Positions 6,453 through 13,108 of a DNA stretch of 13,233 nt are shown here, piece by piece. The notes below the pieces were generated by a model. The model ran no database searches, was not told the DNA's origin, and worked only from the letters and a program-made list of their open reading frames with translations. The stretch comes from an uncultured Porphyromonas sp. (lineage in GTDB: Bacteria; Bacteroidota; Bacteroidia; Bacteroidales; Porphyromonadaceae). How positions within the stretch are numbered: position 1 is the first letter of the stretch; each line of letters starts with the position of its first letter. The translations under genes were made by a program, and so were the position numbers. Location: NCBI RefSeq assembly GCF_934359325.1, contig NZ_CAKRLH010000029.1:1-13233 (forward strand), in the 5' to 3' direction.

Positions 6453-7571
6453 TTAGAGACCGAGCTCCTTGATCTTAGCGTCTACATCCTGCGGGCTGTG
6501 ACCACGGTAGACGATGGTGCCCTCGGGATTGATCAGGAGGAGTGTCGGGATACCGAGGATGCCGTACTCCTTGGTCGACTGGCTCTCCTTGTCGAAGGCA
6601 GTGTTCCAAGTGATGCCCAGCTCCTCACGAGCGGCATCATTGACCTCCTTACTTTTCTCCCAGACACCTACGCTGAGGACGTTGATGGTCTTGCTGTGAT
6701 CCTTCACGATGCCGGCAAGGTGCGGCATAGCCATGCGGCATGGTCCACACCAGGAGGCCCAGAAGTCAACCAGCAGGTACTTCCCCTCCTCCATATAGTC
6801 GGAGAGCTTCACGGTCGTACCCTCGCCGTCGCTGATCTCGTAGTCTCCCTTGTAGGGCTTGCCCTCAGAGGTCTCACGAGCGACAATGATCGTTTCGTAC
6901 TGATTCTTGAGATTCTTATCCGCCTTTACCACATCGGAGGCAGACTCGTAGGCAGCGATGAAGTCGTCATCGCTCTCCATCTGGATCTTAGAGAAAGCTA
7001 CGGCACCGATCACGTTGTCCTTATTAGACTCGTAGTACTTACGGGCGAGGGCGTTATTGGCCTCGGCGTACTCCTTGTCGAGCTCCTGCATCTCAGCACG
7101 CAGCTTGTCAGCAGTCTCAGCATCGACGCCCTCCTTGTCGAGCTCCTGATACTTAGCCCTGTATGCCTGAGAGATCGGGGTCAGAGCCTCGTCCATCTCC
7201 TTGGTGAAGTTCTTGTAGACGGCGTTGAGTGAGTTGGCTTCGTCAGCTGCAGTTATGGTGTACTTCCCATCCTCGCCACGGGTAAGGGTGAAGTCCCCCT
7301 CCTCGCGGACGATAGGGGCCTGGATCTGGGCGTCCTTGGAGACGAGATACCAGAGGTGGGTCGTGTCGATCTGGTCGGAGGTGAAGGCAAAGGAGCCGTT
7401 GCTTACCTGCACGGAGTCCTTATTGTCCTCATCGAGGATGAGATAGACATACTTCCCCTCCAGCTCCTCAGGAAGGTTGCTTCCCTTAAGCGAGAATTTT
7501 GGGCTGCTCTGGCATCCGGCCACAAGTACAAGCCCGGCGATCAGTGCGACGGTGCGTGTCAGTTTGTTCAT
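6453..7571 (-). CDS. TlpA-like thioredoxin lipoprotein (CGPC), middle paralogue
   Basis: This 372-residue envelope lipoprotein has a signal peptide starting MNKLTRTVALIAGLVLVAGC, with lipobox VAGC and lipidated C20. A DUF4369-like domain follows (about 25-110; motifs LEGKYVYLILDE, DSVQVSNGSFAF), then a Glu/Lys-rich helical region (about 115-180) and a thioredoxin-like domain (about 240-372). The active site is FWASWCGPCRMAMPHL with C275 and C278, and cis-proline P342 in GIPTL. Besides the lipidated cysteine these are the only cysteines. It is closer to the downstream CVYC paralogue (shared GKPYKG, SDGEG, KYYES and DFTLT stretches) than to the upstream one, suggesting successive duplications. 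It is probably a reductase or resilience factor for oxidised periplasmic thiols; targets are unknown. A 63-nt gap separates it from the upstream paralogue, with no clear promoter. A strong terminator follows. Confidence 0.92.
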   Translation of the reverse strand: MNKLTRTVALIAGLVLVAGCQSSPKFSLKGSNLPEELEGKYVYLILDEDNKDSVQVSNGSFAFTSDQIDTTHLWYLVSKDAQIQAPIVREEGDFTLTRGEDGKYTITAADEANSLNAVYKNFTKEMDEALTPISQAYRAKYQELDKEGVDAETADKLRAEMQELDKEYAEANNALARKYYESNKDNVIGAVAFSKIQMESDDDFIAAYESASDVVKADKNLKNQYETIIVARETSEGKPYKGDYEISDGEGTTVKLSDYMEEGKYLLVDFWASWCGPCRMAMPHLAGIVKDHSKTINVLSVGVWEKSKEVNDAAREELGITWNTAFDKESQSTKEYGILGIPTLLLINPEGTIVYRGHSPQDVDAKIKELGL

Positions 7572-7634
7572 GTTTGTGTATAAATAAGTGTGATGTTGTT
7601 ATATTGTCAAGTGATGTCTGACAGAGAGCCTGGA

Positions 7635-8732
7635 TCAGAGCCCAAGCTCGCTGATCTTATCGGAAATCTCATCCGGTCGATTTGTCTTCAGGACAATAGT
7701 ACCCTCCGGACTGATCAGGATCAGGGTGGGGATACTCTTTACCCCGTAAGCATCGGCAAGTGAGGACTTGCTGTCGAAGAAGGTGCTCCAGGTCATCCCG
7801 AGCTCCTCTCGAGCCTTGGCGTTCGCCTCAGGAGTCTCATTCAGTCCCCCGACGCTTAGGACGTTGATCGTCCCTGCGTGGCTCTTGGCGATCTCCGCCA
7901 GGTGGGGCATCGCGGCACGGCAGGGACCGCACCAGGAGGCCCATACATCGACGAGGAGATACTTCCCGTCCTCCATGTAGTCGGAGAGCTTCACGCTCTT
8001 GCCCGTCTCGTCGGTCATCGTCACATCGGTGTAGGGACTACCGGAGGCGGTCTTCAGTTCGCCCTTTTGCATGGCATAGAGCTTTTGCATGTCCTCGTTG
8101 GAGGTGACAGCTTCGCCCGCTGACTCATACATCTCGACAAATCCCTTCGGATCGGTCATCGGGTAGATGGAGAGGGCGAGGAGTCCAAAGGCATTGTCCT
8201 TATTATCGTCAAAGTACTCCCTGGAGAGCGCAGCCACCTTGGTATTGAAGTCGTCCGAGAGCTTTTCGCCCTTTGCTGAGATCTCCTCGGTGATCGTCCC
8301 GCCACCGGCCTGCACCTCCTGCATCAGCTGCTGATTGGCAGCCATGAAGTCGCCATAGAGGGCGTTGAAGCGGCTGTAGAGGGTGGTTACCTTCTTATTC
8401 AGCTCAGTGGAACCGGGATCGTAGGCAAAGTTGTCTCCGTCGACGACGAGTGTCGAGGTCCCCGGCTCGGAGAAGAAAGGCATCCCTTTACTCCCCATCA
8501 GGACGGTGTATATCTTGGTGGATGTCTCTTGTGGCATCGACACCTCGAATGAGCCGTCCTTGACCAGCGCTGAGTCGACCTTTGCCTGCCCATCATACAG
8601 GTAGACATACTGTCCCTCCATCTCGGACGGGAGGTCGGTGCCTCGCAAGACAGAGGTCTTGTCCTGCGAGCAGGCATGGAGACTCAGTGCGGTGAGTGCA
8701 AGTGATAGTGTAAGGAGTGAAATCTTTTTCAT
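7635..8732 (-). CDS. TlpA-like thioredoxin lipoprotein (CGPC), first paralogue
   Basis: This 365-residue envelope lipoprotein is the most divergent of the three tandem copies. The signal MKKISLLTLSLALTALSLHA is followed by lipidated C21, with an atypical LHAC lipobox. The ATG at 8732 is preferred because the in-frame ATG at 8771 overlaps the stop of the upstream gene and adds 13 residues before the signal. The DUF4369-like part (about 27-108) has MEGQYVYLYDGQ and VKDGSFEVSM. A helical region (about 112-180) with a Gln/Gly-rich patch precedes the thioredoxin domain, which carries VWASWCGPCRAAMPHL (C268, C271) and cis-proline P335 in SIPTL. A conserved-looking second half (SVGGLNETPEANAKAREELG) follows. 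It starts 35 nt after the Nfn-like large subunit with no promoter-like box between, so the two may share a transcript. Confidence 0.92.
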   Translation of the reverse strand: MKKISLLTLSLALTALSLHACSQDKTSVLRGTDLPSEMEGQYVYLYDGQAKVDSALVKDGSFEVSMPQETSTKIYTVLMGSKGMPFFSEPGTSTLVVDGDNFAYDPGSTELNKKVTTLYSRFNALYGDFMAANQQLMQEVQAGGGTITEEISAKGEKLSDDFNTKVAALSREYFDDNKDNAFGLLALSIYPMTDPKGFVEMYESAGEAVTSNEDMQKLYAMQKGELKTASGSPYTDVTMTDETGKSVKLSDYMEDGKYLLVDVWASWCGPCRAAMPHLAEIAKSHAGTINVLSVGGLNETPEANAKAREELGMTWSTFFDSKSSLADAYGVKSIPTLILISPEGTIVLKTNRPDEISDKISELGL

Positions 8733-8767
8733 TATACTGTATCTATGGTGAAGTGTGGGTGGCAGGC

Positions 8768-10258
8768 TCATCTCTCCTGATCCATTAGGTAGGTATTCAT
8801 CCCGGCTGCTGCCGTGCGTCCGTCCCCCATGGCAAGGATCACGGTCGCACCGCCGCGGACGATGTCCCCGCCGGCAAAGACGTCGCTCAGCTGGCTCTGA
8901 TGCTTCTCCTCATCCACCTCGATGGTCCCATGGCTGCTGATCTTGAGCCCCTCGAAGTGGGTCGGGATGATAGGATTGGGCTGGACGCCGATGCTGACGA
9001 TCACCTCGTCCACCTCCACGTCTATGATGTCTCCCTCGATCGGTATCGGTCGGCGGCGCCCGCCTTCGTCAGGCTCTCCGAGGCGCATGTGTTGGAGTCT
9101 CATCGTAGTGACGTGACCGCTTTCGTCGGCGAGGTACTCGACGGGATTGTAGAGGTTCATGAAGTCCACACCCTCCTCCTTGGCATGCTCGATCTCCTCG
9201 CGGCGAGCCGGCATCTCCTCCTCGCTCCGGCGGTAGACGATCATCGCGTGCTCTGCTCCGAGACGAAGGGCAGTGCGGACGGCATCCATGGCGGTATTGC
9301 CGCCACCGATGACTGCTACGCGCTTGCTGTGGTAGATCGGCGTGTCTGCTCCGGGGGTATTGGCGTGCATGAGATTGACGCGCGTCAGGTACTCGTTGCT
9401 GGACATAATACCGATGAAGTTCTCTCCCGGGATACCCATGAATCGGGGTAGACCGGCACCGCTACCGACGAAGATAGCCTTGAAGCCCTGATCTGCTAGA
9501 TCCTCGTAAGATAGGGTCTTGCCGACAATGATATTGGTCTTAAAGTCGATCCCCATCTTCTTCAACTTGTCGATCTCGAAGTCGACGATCTCATTGGGAA
9601 GGCGGAACTCCGGGATCCCGTACCTCAGCACCCCGCCCAGCTCGTGGAGAGCCTCGAAGACGGTCACCGTGTAGCCCATCTTGGCGAGGTCGCTGGCGCA
9701 GGCGAGACCGGCAGGGCCGGAGCCGACGACAGCCACCTTGATCCCTTTCTTATCCGCACAGATCTGTGTCGCTGGGATCTTGCCGGAGGTGATCTGCTCC
9801 CGCTCCCAGTCGGCGACAAAGCGCTCCAGGAAGCCGATCGCCACCGCAGGGTCGCCGCTCTTGGTGTGGATGCACTTCGCCTCGCACTGCTTCTCCTGAG
9901 GACAGACGCGACCGCAGACTCCGGGGAGGGAGCTTGTCTCGTGGATCACGTCGATCGCTTCCTTGAAGTCTCCCCGCTCGATATTCTTGATAAAAGTAGG
10001 AATATTGATCGCTACCGGACAGCCCTCCATACAGGTGGGCTTGGCGCAGTCGATGCAGCGCTTAGCCTCTGCCATAGCAGTCTCTCGGGAGATCCCGAGA
10101 GCCACCTCCTTATTATTGTGTGCGCGGACCTTCCCATCCTGGGTCGGCATGACGGCACGTGGGAGTGCCATCCGCTCTTTCGTCTTCAGCTGATTCCGCA
10201 GATCAGCACGCCAGGCGGCCTTGCGCCGCTCTTTTACCAGTTCGTAGTCTACGTTCAT
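8768..10258 (-). CDS. gltA: GltA-type FAD/Fe-S subunit, NfnB/SudA-like
   Basis: The 496-residue cytoplasmic flavoprotein is homologous to the small subunit of NADPH-glutamate synthase and to the large subunit of NfnAB. A charged N-terminal extension of about 33 residues, which I recall in Bacteroidota members, is followed by CIDCAKPTCMEGC (C68, C71, C76, C80) and CGRVCPQEKQCEAKC (C115, C119, C125, C129), the two iron-sulfur cluster regions. Next comes an FAD dinucleotide motif VVGSGPAGLACASDLA (177-192), an NADPH motif VIGGGNTAMDAVRTAL (316-331) and a C-terminal FAD motif AGGDIVRGGATVILAMGDG (462-480). With the overlapping upstream gene it probably forms either the electron-bifurcating NADH-dependent ferredoxin:NADP oxidoreductase Nfn or a sulfide dehydrogenase of the SudAB type. 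A free-standing glutamate synthase function is less likely, because no gltB-type large subunit is in view. ATGA overlap with the preceding gene implies translational coupling. Confidence 0.93.
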   Translation of the reverse strand: MNVDYELVKERRKAAWRADLRNQLKTKERMALPRAVMPTQDGKVRAHNNKEVALGISRETAMAEAKRCIDCAKPTCMEGCPVAINIPTFIKNIERGDFKEAIDVIHETSSLPGVCGRVCPQEKQCEAKCIHTKSGDPAVAIGFLERFVADWEREQITSGKIPATQICADKKGIKVAVVGSGPAGLACASDLAKMGYTVTVFEALHELGGVLRYGIPEFRLPNEIVDFEIDKLKKMGIDFKTNIIVGKTLSYEDLADQGFKAIFVGSGAGLPRFMGIPGENFIGIMSSNEYLTRVNLMHANTPGADTPIYHSKRVAVIGGGNTAMDAVRTALRLGAEHAMIVYRRSEEEMPARREEIEHAKEEGVDFMNLYNPVEYLADESGHVTTMRLQHMRLGEPDEGGRRRPIPIEGDIIDVEVDEVIVSIGVQPNPIIPTHFEGLKISSHGTIEVDEEKHQSQLSDVFAGGDIVRGGATVILAMGDGRTAAAGMNTYLMDQER

Positions 10259-11088
10259 CTCCTGCTAAAGTCTAAGTTTGCTTCTCTATTTTTCTGCTCC
10301 TCAATGGTCTTAAAGGCCCTCAGGCGCATCATCAGTTCGTCGAAGTCTACCTGATGGGCGTCAAACTCCGGTCCATCCACGCAGACAAACTTTGTCTCCC
10401 CTCCCACGGTGACGCGGCAGGCACCGCACATACCGGTACCGTCGACCATGATCGAGTTGAGAGACGCCAGGGTAGGGATCTTGTGCTTCTCCGTCGTGAG
10501 GGCGACAAACTTCATCATGATGGCCGGACCCACGCAGATAACCAGATCGACCGGCTCGCGCTCGATCACCTGCTCCAGTCCGAGGGTGACCACACCCTTC
10601 TGTCCCATTGTGCCGTCGTCCGTCATGACGATCGTCTCGTCGGCCACTTCACCGATCATGTCGTCCATGAAGATAAGGTCCTTAGTCCGAGCACCGAGGA
10701 TAGCGATCACCTTGTTCCCCGCCTCCTTCATCCCCTTGATGCTGGGGAAGAGCTCCGCGATACCCACACCGCCACCTATGCAGACGACGGTGCCGTACTT
10801 CTTGATCTCCGTCGGCTTGCCGAGGGGACCGACGATGTCGGTGATCTCGTCGCCCACCTCGAGGTGGGTGATCTTCCAGGTCGACACGCCGGCCGCTTGT
10901 ATGATCACCTCTATGAGACCCTCGTCGGGCCAGGTATTGGCGCACGTCACGGGGATCCGCTCACCCATCTCTCCGACGCGGAAGATGATGAAGTTGCCTG
11001 GTCGGCTCGACCGCGCTATCAGTGGCGCCTCTATCGTCAGTGCAGCCACTCGCTCGGAGATCTGCTCCTTCTTGACTATCTTATACAT
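10255..11088 (-). CDS. NfnA/SudB-like FAD and [2Fe-2S] subunit
   Basis: This 277-residue protein belongs to the PyrK/ferredoxin-NADP reductase-like family and partners the overlapping GltA-type gene. From the ATG at 11088 it reads MYKIVKKEQISERVAALTIE, a family-typical start, and its length matches NfnA (about 280). The frame is open to 11214 but those 42 codons look unlike the family and contain a -7 box. The FAD-binding barrel carries RPGNFIIFRV and GERIPVT (42-48). The nucleotide-binding half has VVCIGGGVGIAELFPSIKGM (101-120) and CVGPAIMMKF. The C-terminal loop MVDGTGMCGACRVTVGG has C221 and C224, with C236 further on, as three of the [2Fe-2S] ligands; family structures use an Asp as the fourth, probably D216 here. 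PyrK itself is less likely because the neighbour is GltA-type and not a dihydroorotate dehydrogenase. It is the first gene of the leftward operon. Confidence 0.92.
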   Translation of the reverse strand: MYKIVKKEQISERVAALTIEAPLIARSSRPGNFIIFRVGEMGERIPVTCANTWPDEGLIEVIIQAAGVSTWKITHLEVGDEITDIVGPLGKPTEIKKYGTVVCIGGGVGIAELFPSIKGMKEAGNKVIAILGARTKDLIFMDDMIGEVADETIVMTDDGTMGQKGVVTLGLEQVIEREPVDLVICVGPAIMMKFVALTTEKHKIPTLASLNSIMVDGTGMCGACRVTVGGETKFVCVDGPEFDAHQVDFDELMMRLRAFKTIEEQKNREANLDFSRR

Positions 11089-11096
11089 ATTCGGCA

Positions 11097-11104
11097 CAAA
11101 GTTA
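11097..11104 (-). promoter_or_regulatory. Perfect -7 box just before the NfnA-like start
   Basis: The minus strand reads TAACTTTG, an exact TAnnTTTG, ending only 8 nt before the ATG at 11088. If used, the transcript would be leaderless or nearly so. No -33 TTTG lies at 19-21 nt; the nearest is 32 nt upstream at 11137-11140. It may be a chance match, with the box at 11212-11219 the working promoter. Confidence 0.25.
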
Positions 11105-11211
11105 GTTACTCGTCCTCCTGCGGTTGAGGACTCGGTCAAATAGCGAGAACTAGCGACCCTCCACGGCTCCATATCTAGGGGATCCTGGATTGCCTCCACC
11201 TCTCTGTGCAA

Positions 11212-11219
11212 CAAATGTA
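11212..11219 (-). promoter_or_regulatory. Candidate promoter of the Nfn-like operon
   Basis: The minus strand reads TACATTTG, an exact -7 match. A T-run (11241-11244 on the opposite strand reading) lies about 21 nt upstream where a -33 element would be. Transcription would start near 11206, giving a leader of nearly 120 nt before the NfnA-like ATG. That leader can form a small GTCCTC/GAGGAC hairpin near its end. Confidence 0.45.
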
Positions 11220-11326
11220 GCTATTTGTCCTTAAGATATAAAAACCTTCATTCCCAAAATACTATTGTAATCCCACTCTCTCATCCTATTTGCTCTCGAG
11301 AGTACGGCTGATTGGGGATAAATTGA

Positions 11327-11334
11327 TAGATTTG
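11327..11334 (+). promoter_or_regulatory. Candidate -7 box for the DUF853 ATPase gene
   Basis: TAGATTTG matches TAnnTTTG exactly and lies about 90 nt before the ATG at 11424. No clear -33 TTTG is placed at 19-21 nt. The expected start of transcription, near 11340-11342, is directly before the hairpin at 11345-11364. Confidence 0.45.
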
Positions 11335-11344
11335 TCACTGTCAT

Positions 11345-11364
11345 GGACGTCACTTACGACGTCC
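11345..11364 (+). promoter_or_regulatory. 5' leader hairpin of the DUF853 gene
   Basis: GGACGTC-ACTTAC-GACGTCC forms a perfect 7-bp stem with a 6-nt loop, starting 10 nt after the -7 box. It would sit at the very 5' end of the transcript, or act as an operator on DNA. There is no U-run after it, so it is not an intrinsic terminator. Confidence 0.4.
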
Positions 11365-11423
11365 TTCGGAGCTTGTATATATATGGTGTCTCTACTGAGG
11401 ACCCATTACTCATCTGAATTACC

Positions 11424-12917
11424 ATGCTGACAAGAGAAGGTATCCCCTATGTGGGGTGGACAGGAGAGCGACTGGTGAGCTTCCTGCCGGAGAAGATGAA
11501 TCGCCACGGACTGATTGCCGGTGCTACAGGTACCGGTAAGACCGTTACCTGTCAGACCTTGGCGGAGACCTTTAGCGACCTCGGCAGCTCCGTCTTCCTG
11601 GTGGATGCCAAGGGAGACCTGACCGGGATGGGTCAGCCGGGTGGTAATAAGTCCTCCGTCACTAAGCGTGTGGACCAGTATGGTCTCCGGGGCGAGGGCT
11701 ATGAGGAGAAGGGCTATCCGGTCCGCCTTTGGGATCCTTTCGGTGAGCAAGGGACCCCCATGCGTATGACCATCTCCGGCATAGGACCGATGCTCCTCGA
11801 GCGGATCCTGGAGCTCAATGACGTGCAGTGTGGTCTCCTGGAGATCGCCTTCCGGGTGGCGGATGATAATGGTCTCCTCCTCTACGACCTCAAGGACCTG
11901 CAAGCTATGCTGCGCTACTTGGCGGAGCACCGCAAGGAGATCTCCGCTACCTACGGCAACGTCTCCACCGCATCCGTCGGAGCTATCCAGCGCTCTCTCC
12001 TCAGGCTGGAGCGGCAGGGAGGGGATAGGATATTCGGCATGCCGGACTTTGACCCTAAGGATCTGCTTACCGCCGAGGGAGGGCAGGGGACGATTAATAT
12101 CCTGGAGGCGAAGGAGCTGATGAAGTCTCCTCGGCTCTACAGCAGCCTGCTGGTCTGGCTTCTGAGCTCCTTCTACGACGATCTGCCTGAGGTGGGAGAC
12201 CCTGACCACCCGGCGCTGGTATTCTTCTTCGACGAGGCACATTTGCTCTTCGACGACATCAATAAGCCGCTCCTGGAGAAGCTTACTCAGGTGATCAAGC
12301 TGATCCGCTCCAAGGGGGTAGGGATCTACTTCATCTCCCAGTCCCCATCGGACATCCCCGATGAGGTGCTGGGACAGCTGGGGAATAAGGTGCTGCATGC
12401 CCTGAGAGCCTACACCCCCTCCGATATGAAGCGAGTGAAGGCGGCAGCAGACAGCTTCCGCCCCAATCCTGACTTCGACATGGCAGAGACGATCCAGGCG
12501 CTGGGCACAGGAGAGGCGATCGTCAGCTTCCTCGATGATCACGGAGCACCAGAGATCTCTGAGAGAGTAAGCGTACTGCCCCCTCAGTCCTTCATCGGAC
12601 CGGTGTCAGATGGAGAGAGGGAGGAGATGATCCGCCGCTCTCCTCTGGAGCGTATCTACCGAGAGAGTGTCGATCCGAGGAGTGCTTACGAAGACCTGGA
12701 GGAGAGGGCTGAGCAAGACAAGCTGGAGGAGGAGCAACGGGCAGAGGCTGAGAGGCGTGCCAAGGCAACAAAGGCGAGTGCTAAGCCTCAGGACGACCTC
12801 GCAGACCTGTTGGGAGGAATGCTTAAGTCGGCATCTCGTGCCATGGGCTCCAGCGCTGGGAGAGAGATCACGAGATCAATCTTCGGCACCCTGCTTGGCG
12901 GCAAACGCCGTCGGTGA
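11424..12917 (+). CDS. HerA-like / DUF853 family ATPase
   Basis: This 497-residue protein is an AAA-type (FtsK/HerA superfamily) ATPase of the DUF853 group, which includes E. coli YjgR. It starts with a short strand-rich region, then Walker A GATGTGKT (33-40; K39, T40). FLVDAKGDLTGMGQPGG (58-74) is a family signature. Walker B is FFFDEAH (267-273; D270, E271). A later ISQSPSDIPDEVLGQLGNK (304-322) contains the polar sensor-like Q306. A Glu/Arg/Lys-rich, probably coiled-coil segment (about 423-450) is followed by a Gly/Ser-rich tail ending LLGGKRRR. The cellular role of this family is not established; DNA translocation or a helicase-like function is inferred from HerA. There is no neighbouring nuclease such as NurA, so an end-resection role is not supported. 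It is transcribed away from the Nfn-like operon. Start chosen as the only ATG fitting the family N-terminus. Confidence 0.93.
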   Translation: MLTREGIPYVGWTGERLVSFLPEKMNRHGLIAGATGTGKTVTCQTLAETFSDLGSSVFLVDAKGDLTGMGQPGGNKSSVTKRVDQYGLRGEGYEEKGYPVRLWDPFGEQGTPMRMTISGIGPMLLERILELNDVQCGLLEIAFRVADDNGLLLYDLKDLQAMLRYLAEHRKEISATYGNVSTASVGAIQRSLLRLERQGGDRIFGMPDFDPKDLLTAEGGQGTINILEAKELMKSPRLYSSLLVWLLSSFYDDLPEVGDPDHPALVFFFDEAHLLFDDINKPLLEKLTQVIKLIRSKGVGIYFISQSPSDIPDEVLGQLGNKVLHALRAYTPSDMKRVKAAADSFRPNPDFDMAETIQALGTGEAIVSFLDDHGAPEISERVSVLPPQSFIGPVSDGEREEMIRRSPLERIYRESVDPRSAYEDLEERAEQDKLEEEQRAEAERRAKATKASAKPQDDLADLLGGMLKSASRAMGSSAGREITRSIFGTLLGGKRRR

Positions 12918-12924
12918 TAGACCG

Positions 12925-12947
12925 GACAAGTAGAGCCCTCTTTTGTC
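12925..12947 (+). terminator. Weak candidate terminator after the DUF853 gene
   Basis: GACAA (12925-12929) can pair with TTGTC (12943-12947), with possible inner GAG/CTC contacts, 8 nt after the stop, followed by the A/T-rich CTTAAAATAAATT. The stem is short and has no U-run, so termination here is doubtful. Confidence 0.2.
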
Positions 12948-12998
12948 TTAAAATAAATTGACCGCGAGGGGACGGACTGCAAATTGGCATAAAATCAG

Positions 12999-13006
12999 TA
13001 CATTTG
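12999..13006 (+). promoter_or_regulatory. secDF: Candidate -7 box for secDF
   Basis: TACATTTG is an exact TAnnTTTG about 103 nt before the secDF ATG. A TTG at 12984-12986 is too close (12 nt) to be a normal -33 element, and none is seen at 19-21 nt. The transcript would start near 13012 and have a leader of almost 100 nt. Confidence 0.5.
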
Positions 13007-13018
13007 CCAACCATAAAA

Positions 13019-13053
13019 GTACCCCTCGGCGTCATGTGCGACTCCGAGGGTAC
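13019..13053 (+). promoter_or_regulatory. secDF: Hairpin in the secDF 5' leader
   Basis: GTACC plus CTCGG (13019-13023 and 13025-13029) pair with CCGAG plus GGTAC (13044-13053): a 10-bp stem with one bulged C at 13024. Inside, after a C-T mismatch, GTC (13031-13033) pairs with GAC (13040-13042) around the loop ATGTGC. It begins 12 nt after the -7 box and has no following U-run, so it is a leader structure more than a terminator. An ATG in its loop (13034) opens an 11-codon frame ending at 13069. Confidence 0.55.
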
Positions 13054-13108
13054 GATTACAGGTAAATAGCTCAGAAATCAATAATCACTACATACTTATA
13101 AGATACTG

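Larger units (their letters stand above)
11089..11423. other. Divergent intergenic region with promoter elements
   Basis: These 335 nt separate the Nfn-like operon (-) from the DUF853 gene (+) and hold no gene I can support. Contents: a minus-strand -7 box (11097-11104), a small inverted repeat GTCCTC/GAGGAC (11112-11117 and 11126-11131), another minus-strand -7 box (11212-11219), a plus-strand -7 box (11327-11334) and a 7-bp hairpin in the plus-strand leader. A 10-bp palindrome CTCTCGAGAG sits at 11293-11302. The heptamer CTATTTG occurs three times, at 11221-11227 and 11286-11292 on the plus strand and 11137-11143 on the minus strand. The middle, about 11228-11285, is AT-rich and otherwise plain. 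Confidence 0.6.

Noticed and set aside
6498..7232. A 244-codon plus-strand open frame opposite the middle TlpA-like gene
   Set aside because: It lies wholly inside a well-supported lipoprotein gene and shows no domain, start signal or promoter of its own.
8733..8771. Upstream ATG (8771) for the first TlpA-like gene
   Set aside because: It overlaps the end of the upstream gene and puts 13 residues before a complete lipoprotein signal that begins at 8732.
8768..10258. Glutamate synthase small subunit as the main function
   Set aside because: No large glutamate synthase subunit is adjacent; the overlapping NfnA/SudB-like gene points to Nfn or SudAB.
9644..11143. Long plus-strand open frames opposite the Nfn-like pair
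   Set aside because: They overlap clear iron-sulfur and flavin motifs on the other strand, and their products are low-complexity mirror translations.
11089..11214. 42-codon N-terminal extension of the NfnA-like protein
   Set aside because: The extension is unlike the family, which starts at the MYKIVKKEQ methionine, and it contains a promoter box and a small hairpin.
11406..12542. A 378-codon open frame on the minus strand opposite the DUF853 ATPase gene
   Set aside because: It mirrors a gene with clear Walker motifs; its protein has no recognisable motif and is rich in the residues expected from reading GAG/CTC-type codons backwards.
11424..12917. HerA-NurA or a phage-defence ATPase module
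   Set aside because: The sequence belongs to the DUF853/YjgR branch and no nuclease, sirtuin or other defence partner is next to it.
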